DNA from: Symsagittifera roscoffensis
Lineage: Eukaryota; Xenacoelomorpha; Acoela; Convolutidae
Assembly (NCBI RefSeq): GCF_963678635.1
Contig: NC_087069.1
Coordinates: 40,478,831-40,542,830 of the forward strand
Length of the DNA: 64,000 nucleotides
Direction: 5' to 3'
Part shown: positions 1 to 9,064 of the stretch, one piece after another
Layout of the letters: each line of letters opens with the position of its first letter
Position numbering within the stretch: the stretch's first letter is position 1
Position numbers and translations under genes: made by a program
Notes under the pieces: model-generated
Told to the model about the DNA's origin: nothing
Seen by the model: the letters and a program-made list of their open reading frames with translations, nothing else
Database searches by the model: none

Positions 1-1312
1 TGTGCAACAGAGAGTTTTACTGTGGGTTGTACGATTGTTTGTTGTATTGTTGGATTTTTTAGTTTTGGAGTTGTCAAACTTGGTTGAATAGGTGAAATGC
101 TTCCTTGTGCTTCTGTTGTTGTTATTGTTTCAACAATTTCTTCGTTTACAAAATGTGATGGCGTTTGTATATCTTGTTGTGTAAGATGTCTTGTTCCGTT
201 TAGATTTTCATGATTCATGAATCTGGAATTTAAACTAATATTTCCTGTTCTTTCAGGGAAGAATGAATTGTAATTTAAAGGTGTTGCGTCAATGTAAGTG
301 GATATACTGTAACATAAATTTTATTAATAGAAATAGTGATAATTGCCTGTCTTGATATATCAGTTGGTATATTGATAAATAATCAAAAAACCATTCAGGG
401 TCCCATACATATTCTGATTGTTCTTCATCAGTTTCGTCATCTGTACTTTGTGGTCAAAAAATTTTTCTTGCTTGTTCAATAAGATCAATATTGTGACTAA
501 AATAATCGATTATGAACCATGCTAGGATTTGTTCTAAATCTGGTTTAACATTTTGTGTTATTTGATCATTTGTTAGACTTTCTCGAATTGCGTTTAAAAA
601 TTTTGAAAATATGTGTATTTCCTGTCGTACAATTGTATGTCGACATATTTGAGCAGGTGAATCGCTTTGGTGTTCATCCAACTCTAATATAGATAATTAG
701 CTATCAATAAGTGAGAATACGTCGATTGTAAATATCGAAATTGCTCCTTGTGAGTTTTGGTGTTTTATGTTTTTGAGGTATTGTGTAACAACTTTTGAGA
801 AATCAATATCTACATCGTCAGTTTGAATGAGATATCTGTCCTAAAATGCATTTGTTGATCTAATTTCTATTGTGTAAATTCCAAAGTGTGATGTAAGACT
901 ACATATATTTTTGATATAGTGATCGAGAAGTTGTTTTTTGATTTTTACATCGGAAAATTCTTTTGTGCACAGATTTTCTCCTTTTTCGAATAATTTTGCA
1001 ATTAAATTTTTACAAAATTCTATTCGTCCGCAAAGTTCAATTAATGGTGATATTTAAAAAAGAAGTACTGAGTTTTCTGAGTTATCTTCATTTCGAATCA
1101 TTTTTTTGTTGTATTACTGTTAATGAGTAGTTTTCAATGTGTCTTAGTGTTTGATTCCAATTGTACAAACGTATTGGTTTGTTTGTGTAGCAATTGTTTA
1201 TTTTCCATTTGCATTTTATTGACGCTTGTGAAGTGGTTTCTGAATCTGTGAAATATAATTGATCGCATATTTGGTGATTTTTGTTTATTGAGTCTTTTAA
1301 ATTATGAAGTTC
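1..1312 (-). repeat. Long direct repeat, copy 1 (retroelement N-terminal segment)
   Basis: This stretch is nearly the same as 4414-5730, in the same orientation, with a few small indels and scattered substitutions. The window opens inside the copy, so its true left end is unseen. The right end is sharp: both copies share the bases up to 1312 and 5730, then become unrelated. On the minus strand it carries the same degenerate coding segment as copy 2, including the same in-frame stops. Compared with copy 2 it has a small deletion near 430 and a lost T near 388 that shifts the frame. The repeats are not clear LTRs, since they contain coding-like sequence and one begins inside a reading frame. 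A tandem duplication of element DNA is the simpler reading. Confidence 0.85.
454..681 (-). pseudogene. Retroelement polyprotein fragment, copy 1
   Basis: This is an open minus-strand frame of about 75 codons that is almost the same protein as 4872-5099. It has no ATG at its 5' end: the frame opens after a TAA and the first plausible codon is TTG, so it is an internal fragment. It ends at a TGA that occupies the same position in both copies. The peptide is mixed-charge with a hydrophobic stretch near its C-terminus (motif AWFIIDYFSH). I do not recognise the domain. It lies upstream of Gag in the copy 2 arrangement, so it is probably the N-terminal part of the element's polyprotein. Confidence 0.55.
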
Positions 1313-1477
1313 TAATAGTTGTAAAAAATTATTTTTTCTGTACGCTATTTCTTGTGTGGGAGATATTGTCGCGTTAGTTTCTCATTAACCTAAGAGTCCT
1401 AGTGGTAAGTTTATTTTATATGGGGAATAATTATATATGTGAAGGGAAATCATATCAAATTATGAGTCTTTCATGTA
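1313..1477 (-). other. Junction between protease and N-terminal segment
   Basis: This links the end of the protease-like frame to repeat copy 1. On the minus strand one frame reads openly from about 1375 across the junction at 1312 into the repeat segment, with no stop at the joint. The flank joined to the repeat here is unrelated to the flank at 5731 in copy 2. An LTR element would normally have reverse transcriptase, RNase H and integrase after the protease. None is seen, so an internal deletion or a recombination between two element copies is inferred. Confidence 0.4.
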
Positions 1478-1965
1478 TTAATATATGGGGTAAAATTTTG
1501 AGAAAAATGGTGGTTTTTTATTTATTCTTTGAAGAAATGTCAAGGAGGTGTTTTTCATTCTCGTGTATTTGTTTTTTATATGAATTTTACTATTTAAGAT
1601 ATTCATTGTTGGTATATATTTAGTAATAAATGGTATTCCAATGATATTGTGTTTTATATCAATGATACTGGAAGTTTGTTGAAATGGTTTGGTCAAGAGT
1701 TTGTTTTGTTCCATTGTTCGAGTGGGAACAAGGAAGAGTTGTGTTTTCCATAGTTTGTTAAGGTTGATCCTTGTGCGGTTGCTAGTTTACTTGTTGTTTT
1801 GAAGGGTATCAGTTGTGGATGTAGAATTTTGATCTCATTCCAAGTGGGAATGTTTATAATATTTGATTCTGCTCCAGAATCGATTAAAAAATCTATTTCA
1901 AATTCTGGTGTTTACAGTTGTTTTGATTTTGGAATTTCTAAAAGAAGAAGAATTGTACATATTTT
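1478..1965 (-). pseudogene. Retroviral-type aspartic protease, broken
   Basis: The minus strand encodes an aspartic protease active-site motif, LIDSGAESNII, with the catalytic Asp codon at 1879-1881. This is the DSG/DTG signature of LTR-retroelement proteases, which act as homodimers to cleave Gag-Pol. The frame is broken twice: an in-frame TAA at 1912-1914 just before the active site, and a frameshift near 1700. Downstream of the shift a 78-codon frame (1714 to 1478) continues with a segment containing HNIIGIPF and ending FFSKFYPIY, which I take to be the C-terminal flap side and linker. The order gag, then protease, supports the assignment. No polymerase follows. Confidence 0.75.
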
Positions 1966-2062
1966 TTTTTTGTAAATGTGTTTTTTTAGGTATAATTTGA
2001 TAAATGTTATTTGTGCTTGAGCGTTCTGTGGGTTTTTCTTCTACTATTTTTTCTATTTTTTC

Positions 2063-2245
2063 TTATGTTGTGTTATTTGATACTGGTCTTGTATAATAGT
2101 TCAAAAGAAATTGGTCATGGTTTTGATATATATGAGAAAAAATCGGCTGTTCATATATAATAGGCTCATAGTCGTTTTCAATGTTTATCATGTCAATTGA
2201 AATTGTGTTTTCTATATCACTTTCGCTATCTCTGTGAATTCGCAA
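2063..2245 (-). pseudogene. Acidic linker between Gag tail and protease
   Basis: This is a 60-codon minus-strand frame starting at an ATG, rich in Asp, Glu, Asn and Ile. It lies between the basic Gag tail and the protease in coding order. No domain is recognised. Its frame differs from that of the active-site part of the protease, so if it was once one polyprotein there is a frameshift near 1965-2060. It may equally be a chance open stretch inside the dead element. Confidence 0.3.
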
Positions 2246-2280
2246 TTGATATTGTTTAATTGCAATTCTGTACTTTCGTT

Positions 2281-2730
2281 ATTGTCAATACCGGGGGGGT
2301 CTGGTTGAGTTTCTTCAGTTGATTGTATTTGTTTTATTTGTCTTTGATGTTTAGGTGTATTACTCCTATAATTTGATGTGAATTTTGATAACGTGTGTTA
2401 TTCCTTTGTGGTGATTGAGAGTAGTTTCTTTGTCTGTTGTTATAGCTTGAGCTTCTGTTTTGTGAATTATCGCGTGATCCATTTTGATAATTATTATATT
2501 TTGATCTGTTGTTTGAATAAGCGCGTGATCGATTATTTTGATATCTAGGGTTTCGATTGTTTGATCAGTTTCTATTCCGATTGTTAGAATAATTTATATA
2601 TCGATTGTATGAAGAGTTTCTAGATCTGTTATTTGATTAATTTCGAGTTCTAGAATTTGAATGGGAAACTGTTGTTAAATCTGTGTTGATTTGAATTTAG
2701 TCTTGAATATTTATTTTGATATTGACTATT
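2281..2730 (-). pseudogene. Basic Arg/Asn/Ser-rich Gag tail
   Basis: The minus strand after the Gag stop at 2731 continues as a low-complexity basic region built from repeats of the type SNNRNRN and RAYSNNR. Such tails follow the zinc knuckle in many retroelement nucleocapsids and bind RNA. The repeats let the stops be judged. Copies read RN-stop-SNN with TAA in one place and TGA in another, where a sister repeat has Tyr. So the stops look like ordinary decay. The region is too degenerate to be an open frame and has an internal repeat period of about 60-70 bases. Confidence 0.5.
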
Positions 2731-3771
2731 TCAACTATGTGATCGACTATACCTATTTTGTGAGAAATTCTGTAAATTTCTTTGGTATGGTGATCGTCCT
2801 CTATAATTTGTATTATAGGGTGATTGTTGTCTAGAGTAGTTGGAGTTAATTGGAAGGGGTTTTCCTGTACTGTTATTGCTATGAATGTTTTTGTTGGGTA
2901 AATTTTGATCTTTCTTCATGTATTGATGAAAAGATTTGTTGGTTTCTCTATGTTTTTGTGATTTAATTTTGTTATCTTGTTGTTTCTGTCTGCATTCAGC
3001 GATACTGTGTCCGTATCGTCGACAATAATTACACCATTTTTTGAATGATGGTATGCCTTTGAAATTTGGGTTTTTCTTGTAAATATTCAAAATTTTGCTG
3101 ATTTTTTCGGAAAAATCAATATCAGAGTCGTGGATATTGTTTATGTGTGAAGTAGTGGTTTGGATGATATTTTCATATCGTAGTTTTAAGTTTTCTGTTC
3201 CTTCCAATTTCTTAGTGATTTCTGCTAGTTTCCCCAAATCTAAATCTGGTTCTCGGATTGAGGAAGGATGTGATGCTCTCTTTTTTATTGCTATTTTCCG
3301 TAATTGAGGTGCTAGAGTCATCATTAGGATTTCTGTCATTTTTGTATTTTTATAATCATAAGTATTAAGTGAATAAGCTTTTCGGACTAGTGTTTCTATT
3401 CTTACTGCCAATTGTTTTATTGTTTCATTGGGTAGTCTACAATTTTCTCTGCATAGTACTCTTTGATGTTGTTCGTTTTTTTCTGAAACAAACATTTTTT
3501 AAAATTCTTGTGTGATTATTTTCCAATCTGATTTTATATCTATAGGTAAAACTGAAAACCATTTTTGAGCTGCGCCGTCAAGGGTAGTTTGGATTAGAGC
3601 TGTGCGTCTAAGTATCCAATTTTGATGAAGTGGCGTGTTTACTGGTTCAGGTCCTGTATTTAAAATTAATTTTGCTGTGACTGCGTTTAGATAGTCTTCT
3701 ACAGGAAATTCAGGATCTGTGCCTGTGAATACAAATAGTGGTTTATTTGATGTTATTGATGATCCACCCAT
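2731..3771 (-). pseudogene. LTR-retrotransposon Gag (capsid plus CCHC knuckle), one in-frame stop
   Basis: Two minus-strand frames, 3771-3499 and 3495-2731, lie in the same phase and are separated only by a TAA at 3499-3501. The first (90 codons) has the retrotransposon capsid pattern: an FTGTDPEFPVEDYL segment, then a helix-like stretch and LDGAAQKWFSVL. The second (254 codons) carries a perfect C-X2-C-X4-H-X4-C zinc knuckle at its residues 155-168 (CNYCRRYGHSIAEC, about 3033-2992), followed by Gln/Asn/Ser-rich basic sequence. Gag would assemble the particle and package element RNA in the cytoplasm. The single zinc knuckle and the capsid pattern suggest Ty3/gypsy, but without a polymerase this stays provisional. 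The stop suggests a dead copy. Confidence 0.85.
2992..3033 (-). other. CCHC zinc-knuckle motif in Gag
   Basis: This is the nucleic-acid-binding zinc knuckle itself, with Cys, Cys, His and Cys all present and correctly spaced. It is the single most diagnostic motif for calling 2731-3771 a retroelement Gag. Confidence 0.85.
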
Positions 3772-3974
3772 TAGTTATGGATTCATAGTCATTTGTAGGG
3801 ATTCTGCGGCGTGTGGCATTTGAGAAAAATTTGTTAATTGGCTTTCGTGTTATTGTAAATAATATGGTAGTGGGATTTCAATATGCATCTGAGTTGGTGG
3901 ATATGAATGTGTACTAACTGGATTTTGTTGTTGAAAATTATGATTTTAAGGTGTTGGATTAGTTCTAGGTTGTC
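3772..3974 (-). pseudogene. Decayed segment just upstream of the capsid frame
   Basis: Read in the capsid frame on the minus strand, this stretch is protein-like (Pro/Gln/Ser/His-rich) but broken by three TAA codons. It lies in a different frame from the 3975-4871 segment, so a frameshift occurs near 3975. The Pro/Gln-rich composition matches the linker before a Gag capsid. I see no independent gene here. Confidence 0.4.
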
Positions 3975-4871
3975 CTATTTGTTCATTTCGTGTTTATGGT
4001 TCGAAAATATCTGGTTGATCATTTCTGTAAGCACGAGGTCTTTGGTTTGAGGAGAATCGTTGATGATTCTGATTATAGTTTCATCATGGTCCGATGGAAA
4101 ATTTTTTGTGCGTAATGATGAGGTTGATTTTTTAGTATGGTAATTACTTGCGTTGTTTTTACGTTGTTGAAAAAATGGGTAGTTTCCATTTGGTTCTTGT
4201 GAGGATCGTGGTTGATCATGAAAATTTACTGAATTTAAAATTGGTTGTGGTACATTTTGTTTTTGTGCAAAAATTTGAGTATTTGTTTTAGTCTTTGTCG
4301 TCTTTGGTCCATTGACATAGTTGCAATTGTGTTCTGCAAAATTATTTTTGTGTTGTTTGTATGATGGTTTTGTTACTGGTCGAAACGTTTGGTAAACCAT
4401 CTGTGAATGTTTTTGTGCAACAGAGAGTTTTACTGTGGGTTGTACGATTGTTTGTTGTATTGTTGGATTTTTTAGTTTTGAAGTTGTCAAACTTGGTTGA
4501 ATAGGTGAAATGCTTCCTTGTGCTTCTGTTGTTGTTATTGTTTCAACAATTTCTTCGTTTACAAAATGTGATGGCGTTTGTATATCTTGTTGTGTAAGAT
4601 GTCTTGTTCCGTTTAGATTTTCATTATTAATGAATCTGGAATTTAAACTAATATTTCCTGTTCTTTCAGGGAAGAATGAATTGTAATTTAAAGGTGTTGC
4701 GTCAACTGTAAGTGGATATACTGTAACATAAATTTTATTAATAGAAATAGTGATAATTGCCTGTCTTGATATATCAGTTGGTATAATGATAAATAATTCA
4801 AAAAACCATTCAGGGTCCCATACATATTCTGATTGTTCTGCTAGTACAGTTTCGTCATCTGTACTTTGTGG
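3975..4871 (-). pseudogene. Retroelement Gag N-terminal region, long open frame
   Basis: The minus strand is open for about 298 codons from after the TGA at 4872-4874 to the TAG at 3975-3977. An internal ATG at 4490 would give 171 codons. The sequence is rich in Gln, Asn, Thr, Lys and Pro, like a disordered region. Near the 5' end is a WDPEWFFELF segment. No catalytic motif is seen. It sits directly upstream of the capsid segment, so it is probably the N-terminal arm of Gag or a polyprotein. The part up to 4414 is duplicated in copy 1, where it is frameshifted. Confidence 0.5.
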
Positions 4872-5099
4872 TCAAAAAATATTTCTTGCTTGTTTAATAC
4901 GATCAATATCGTGACTAAAATAATCGATTATGAACCATGCTAGGATTTGTTCTAAATCGTGTTTAACATTTTGTGTTATTTGATCATTTGTTAGACTTTC
5001 TCGAATTCCGTTTAAAAATTTTGAAAATATGTGTATTTCCTGTCGTACAATTCTATGTCGACATATTTGAGCAGGTGAATCGCTTTGGGGTTCATCCAA
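4872..5099 (-). pseudogene. Retroelement polyprotein fragment, copy 2
   Basis: This is the better-preserved partner of 454-681: a 75-codon minus-strand frame in the same phase as the segment at 3975-4871, separated from it only by one TGA. Upstream it is bounded by an in-frame TAA at about 5115-5117, which copy 1 also has. The first codon of the open stretch is TTG rather than ATG. Because both stops are shared by both copies, they pre-date the duplication. No known domain is recognised. Confidence 0.55.
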
Positions 5100-5730
5100 C
5101 TCTAATATAGATAATTAGCTACAAATAAGTGAGAATACGTCGTTTGTAAATATCGAAATTGCTCCTTGTGAGTTTTGGTGTTGTATGTTTTTGAGGTATT
5201 GTGTAACAACTTTTGAGAAATAAATATCTACATCGTCAGTTTGAATGAGATATCTGTCATAAAATGCATTTGGTGATCTAATTTCTATTGTGTAAATTCC
5301 AAAGTGTGATGTAAGACTACATATATTTTTGATATAGTGATCGAGAAGTTGTTTTTTGATTTTTACATCGGAAAATTCTTTTGTGCACAGATTTTCTCCT
5401 TTTTCGAATATTTTTGCAATTAAATTTTTACAAAATTCTATTCGTCCGCAAAGTTCAATTAATGGTGATATTTAAAAAAGAAGTACTGAGTTTTCTGAGT
5501 TATCTTCATTTCGAATCATTTTTTTGTTGTATTACTGTTAATGAGTAGTTTTCAATGTGTCTTATTGATTGATTCCAATTGTACAAACGTATTGGTTTGT
5601 TTGTGTAGCAATTGTTTATTTTCCATTTGCATTTTATTGATGCTTGTGAAGTGGTTTCTGAATCTGTGAAATATAATTGATCGCCTATTTGGTGATTTTT
5701 GTTTATTGAGTCTTTTAAATTATGAAGTTC
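5100..5730 (-). pseudogene. Upstream part of the duplicated retroelement segment
   Basis: The minus strand continues upstream as protein-like sequence in more than one frame. One is an open stretch containing CKWKINNCYTNKPIRLYNWN near 5650-5570; another, in the same frame as 4872-5099, covers about 5450-5118. Stops and frameshifts near 5460-5530 separate them. I do not recognise a domain. The right end at 5730 is the end of homology to copy 1. Confidence 0.35.
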
Positions 5731-6018
5731 GTGTATTGCGGTTGTTTCTGATTCTGAGACTGCGTTTCTTTGAGAATTTTTGAGAATTTTTTCCTAATAA
5801 TTTGTTTTTGTTTGTTTATTATCTTTTTTCTTAGTGTTTGTCTTTTTGTTCTTATTTATCCTACTGATGGTCTGTGTGGTGTGATTACGAGGTCGTATTT
5901 CTCGTCGTTAATTAAACAATTGTGTGTAATGATTGTTTGTTTGTTTCCTAAATTGTCTCTTACAATAGGGTTTAGGATGATGGATGCACAATCTGGATTA
6001 GTGACTCTAATGCCTTAA
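5731..6018 (-). other. Unassigned segment upstream of repeat copy 2
   Basis: On the minus strand a short open stretch of about 52 codons (6014 to 5859) has balanced, protein-like composition (motifs NPDCASIILNP, YDLVITPHRP). It ends in TAA and continues as Lys/Arg-rich sequence to about 5770. I do not recognise it. It may belong to the upstream part of the retroelement or to a neighbouring element. The hydrophobic ORF on the opposite strand is probably an antisense shadow. Confidence 0.25.
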
Positions 6019-6980
6019 ACTGTTAATTCTTACAATTTTTCGTGGTAAGCTTAACTTGGATCGAATATTTGGGTTGGAGAGAAAGTGTATATCGATTCCG
6101 AAGAATGATTTGTACTTTCTTGTGACTAATTCTAAGCTAAGATTTGACCTACTTAATCTTACTTAGGGGTTACGATTTGTGATCAAGGGTTGGAGAATAG
6201 TAAATCGATCCACAAGATTCAGGTATAATAAGAACGCAAGTAGTTCGTTAAATATTATTTAATGACTTACCAAGTTTAATTGTTTTAGCCTGGGTCATCT
6301 AAGAGGAGTGGGATCAAGTGAAGGATGAGTAACCGAAGTTGTTCACTGTTTAGCTTAATTAAATTGGTTAGTTTTTCGAAAATTTTCTGTCAATTCTGGG
6401 TCTTTGATAAGGGTTGGGTAGTGAATCGATGTTTGAGGTCGTTAGACACTAGGTAAAAGTGGAGGGTGAGAATAAGATTGTTCTATTGGATCTAAGGATA
6501 GGCCTTGATAATCAGAGATTTAAGTATTTAGAAAAATAAAATCTAAGGTATAATTTAATTTAAAGATCCAAGGGAAGCCTTGATGATCTGTAATTTGAAT
6601 AAAATTAATTTAAATGAAAGTATGGATAAGCCTTGATAGTTTAAATTTAGAGCGTTAAGGTTAGGTGTTAGTTTTGATGATTGTTAATTTTTGAAATTTG
6701 CTGTTATGTTTCAGGTGATGAAGCTGGGTGATGTGATGAATTATAATACTAACAATTTATGATTTATGCTAACTATTTTTTTATTTTAATATTTAATAAA
6801 TTCTTTTTCTCAAGGAGTCATTGAATTTACAGCTGATTTAAGGAAAACGACAAGTGTTGTTTTTATCAGTCGTTTTTGTACAATTAAAAGAGTAGCGCCA
6901 TGAAAGGTTATTTGAAAGTATTTTTTGATTTCAAATATAAAGTCAGTAAATGAAAATTTAGATTTACTGCTGGTAGTATC
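6019..6980. other. AT-rich stretch without a recognisable gene
   Basis: No long ORF or known motif is seen. Three short imperfect repeats around GCCTTGATRATC occur near 6501, 6577 and 6632, each preceded by a GGATA or GGGAA-like stretch. This could be the 5' leader or LTR of the neighbouring retroelement, since it lies on its upstream side, but no matching second LTR was found in the window. Confidence 0.4.
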
Positions 6981-7172
6981 CTAAATACAAAATTTTGATC
7001 TCGTTTTTTTTCGTACTATCATAAAATCAATTGGTAGACTTCTTCCTAGTCGTATGTCGTTTCTTGTTCGAAGTCTTCTTTCAATACCGGGTAGTTCTCG
7101 TTTTGTTCCGATTATTGGATCTGATCTATTGAGGCGTAGAGACATATCTACTAAGTTTTTGTCATTTAACAT
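6981..7172 (-). CDS. Unrecognised small ORF, Arg-rich
   Basis: This is a 63-codon minus-strand frame starting with ATG and rich in Arg and Leu (segment RRLRTRNDIRLGR). No signal peptide, membrane segment or known motif is visible. Its neighbourhood is non-coding and retroelement-derived, so it could be a remnant or a chance ORF. It is listed only because its composition is less simple than the surrounding AT-rich DNA. Confidence 0.15.
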   Translation of the reverse strand: MLNDKNLVDMSLRLNRSDPIIGTKRELPGIERRLRTRNDIRLGRSLPIDFMIVRKKTRSKFCI

Positions 7173-8324
7173 TTTTATGAAATGTTGTATTTGTCTAATT
7201 CTAATCTAATTTTTGTCTAATGCTAGGTTAGTCAAGGTCTGTTCGAGACTTTTGGTCGCACCAGATGAGTTATGTTTTTGGTTACTGTACTCATAGAGTA
7301 TTTTCAGATAAATTACACCGTCTGCTTGTCATGTTATCCTATTTTTCCTGCATTCTGAAGTTCCTGCGTTTTTAGAACAACTAGGTCATTACAAACAAAA
7401 AGCACACTTGTGTTTTCGACCCTTTCAGATTTCATTCCTTCTTAGTCTAATACAAATCTTAACCTTACTCTTTAATCTCCTAGTCTCAAAAGATCTAGTG
7501 TACACCGGTTTACGCGAGTTAATTCTAGAATGAGAACAACTGTATTTTAATTCTAATTCAAATTGTTCTGGTGTTGAAACTACAAGTAGGTTGAACACTT
7601 TACAAATAAGTAGGTTGTTAGTTTCATGAAGTATGATTGGTTTATCTTTAATATTTTATAAAGATAAAATATCATAATAATAACCAATAATAAATACTAG
7701 TTTAGATCTGTTTCCATTTTTCAGTGTAGAAAAAATTTTGCAGAATTCCTTAAACCAAATACATTAAGTGAGAATGAATCTGTTTTTTTCACATTTCTTG
7801 TATTCGTTTATCAGTGGTGTCATCATAATATAATATTTTGTTTTTCACTTTGAATTTTTTTTTACCTTTTTTTCAACGCACAACTGAGAATGATTGCGGA
7901 GTGCTTCCACTAGGTTTTTGAAAAGAGCAGGTTTATCTGTCTTTTTACATTGAAACTTTAAAATTGAAAACTTAAGCAATCATGGAGGTCTACAATCTGA
8001 TTGCCGAGATTCGTGTTTGAAGTTTATATCGAATAGGACAACTTATCAGTATATTGCACATCGGATCTTCTTTGAGCAGGGCAACTGCAATTTTTAGGAT
8101 ATCTTGAATGTTTTTCCGAGGCGAAACAATCTCTTGGTTTTTTAGTTTGCTTTAAATTGACCAAGGGAGGCAGCGTCCACCTATTTGTTTTCAGAAACCA
8201 TAGTGTCTCACTGCGGAAGTTTCTCCTTCTTACAATTTACTGAAATTAATTTGGGTTGTCCCGCAGAAACTGTTTCTACCTATGTCGCAATAATGATTTG
8301 AGAATTCTGTGGGGCTGAACATCT
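7173..8324. other. AT-rich non-coding stretch
   Basis: No ORF or RNA gene is recognisable. It contains one copy (7377-7437) of a short dispersed repeat described separately, and several T-runs. Confidence 0.45.
7377..7437 (+). repeat. Dispersed ~60-bp repeat, copy 1
   Basis: The sequence starting ACAACTAGGTCATTACAAAC and running through AAAAAGCACAC and TTTCGACC to TTTCAGATTTCATTC recurs at 8721-8780 with only a few changes. Flanks are unrelated. It may be the end of a small interspersed element. Confidence 0.7.
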
Positions 8325-8594
8325 TCACTGAAAAGCAAAGAAGTTTGCTGGAAATGTGTGTCTCAATAAATCACCCACTATACCACTGTTTGAATTTTGA
8401 ATGAGGAGCTTTTTATCTTTTCTGAAAAAACACCAATCCACATGACGTCTTTTGTCTTGTTTTCTTTGACATTCACAATTGGAACCTGGATGTACAGAAA
8501 GAAAATGAAAAGAAATTTGCACTCTCCCGCGTTTTGAACGATTGCTTTTGCGAATTGTATCACCATTCACTGAAAAAGTTTTCCTGAGTTTCAT
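8325..8594 (-). CDS. Unrecognised ORF, basic
   Basis: This is an 89-codon minus-strand frame starting with ATG, rich in Lys, Arg, Ser and Phe, with a few Cys residues. No domain is recognised. It has no clear splice context or conserved neighbour. It could be an exon, an element remnant or chance. Confidence 0.18.
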   Translation of the reverse strand: MKLRKTFSVNGDTIRKSNRSKRGRVQISFHFLSVHPGSNCECQRKQDKRRHVDWCFFRKDKKLLIQNSNSGIVGDLLRHTFPANFFAFQ

Positions 8595-8720
8595 TTTGGA
8601 TAGTCACTTCTAAATCAGCTCCCGCTGTGTTTTTTTGCCACCAGAATTATTGATTATGCAGTTTTTTTGTAATTTTTTGTGCTGTGACTAGTTTCGCTTG
8701 GTAGTTGCAGAAATTTTACA

Positions 8721-8780
8721 ACAACTAGGTCATTACAAACAAAAAGCACACTGGTGATTTCGACCTTTTCAGATTTCATT
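8721..8780 (+). repeat. Dispersed ~60-bp repeat, copy 2
   Basis: This is the second copy of the 7377-7437 sequence, in the same orientation, 1344 bases away. Both copies end near a TTTCAGATTTCATTC stretch. Confidence 0.7.
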
Positions 8781-8782
8781 CA

Positions 8783-9064
8783 TTAGTAGATTTCATTCGG
8801 GTAGATTTCCTTCGTTGTTGTTGTTGTTGTTAAGATTCCCATTGGGAATTCAAAGTTGCCCAACAGTAACAGCCCATCACTCTTTTTGCTGTAGATAAAC
8901 TGTTCAGATTCATGGGGAGCGACAATCATCAAAGTTTGAAGTTTTCTATTCTCTCTGTTGGTTGTAGATGATTTGGAAATCGTGATCTTCCTTTTGAATT
9001 TAATTAGAAATTGCTTGAGTATTTCAGAAGCACAAGTTATGTAGGTTTTTTTCCTAGTACCCAA
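8783..9064 (-). CDS. Unrecognised ORF with Thr run
   Basis: This is a 93-codon minus-strand frame starting with ATG. The middle looks protein-like (mixed residues, segment IVAPHESEQFIYSKK). The C-terminal part contains a run of Thr codons from a GTT-type microsatellite at about 8812-8832. No function can be assigned. An exon of a host gene is possible, but no partner exon was found. Confidence 0.2.
   Translation of the reverse strand: MGTRKKTYITCASEILKQFLIKFKRKITISKSSTTNRENRKLQTLMIVAPHESEQFIYSKKSDGLLLLGNFEFPMGILTTTTTTKEIYPNEIY

Larger units (their letters stand above)
4414..5730 (-). repeat. Long direct repeat, copy 2
   Basis: This is the partner of 1-1312, in the same orientation, at an offset of 4413 bases at the left end and 4418 at the right end because of small indels. 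It starts inside the open frame at 3975-4871, so the visible repeat boundary on that side is only the window edge of copy 1. The real duplication may be longer. Confidence 0.85.

Noticed and set aside
2063-5117. Alternative genetic code (TAA as Gln), because many in-frame TAA codons interrupt otherwise protein-like Gag sequence
   Set aside because: TGA stops occur as well, frameshifts are present, and in the Asn/Arg-rich repeats the stops stand where sister repeats have Tyr. Ordinary pseudogene decay explains this better.
5770-6018. Plus-strand ORF of 82 codons with a strongly hydrophobic N-terminus, like a signal peptide or membrane protein
   Set aside because: It is the antisense of Lys/Asn-rich, retroelement-side DNA; A/T-rich antisense codons give Phe, Leu, Ile and Val runs automatically. 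No supporting motif.
6019-6980. LTR of the neighbouring retrotransposon
   Set aside because: No second copy, TG/CA boundary, primer-binding site or polypurine tract could be identified in the window.
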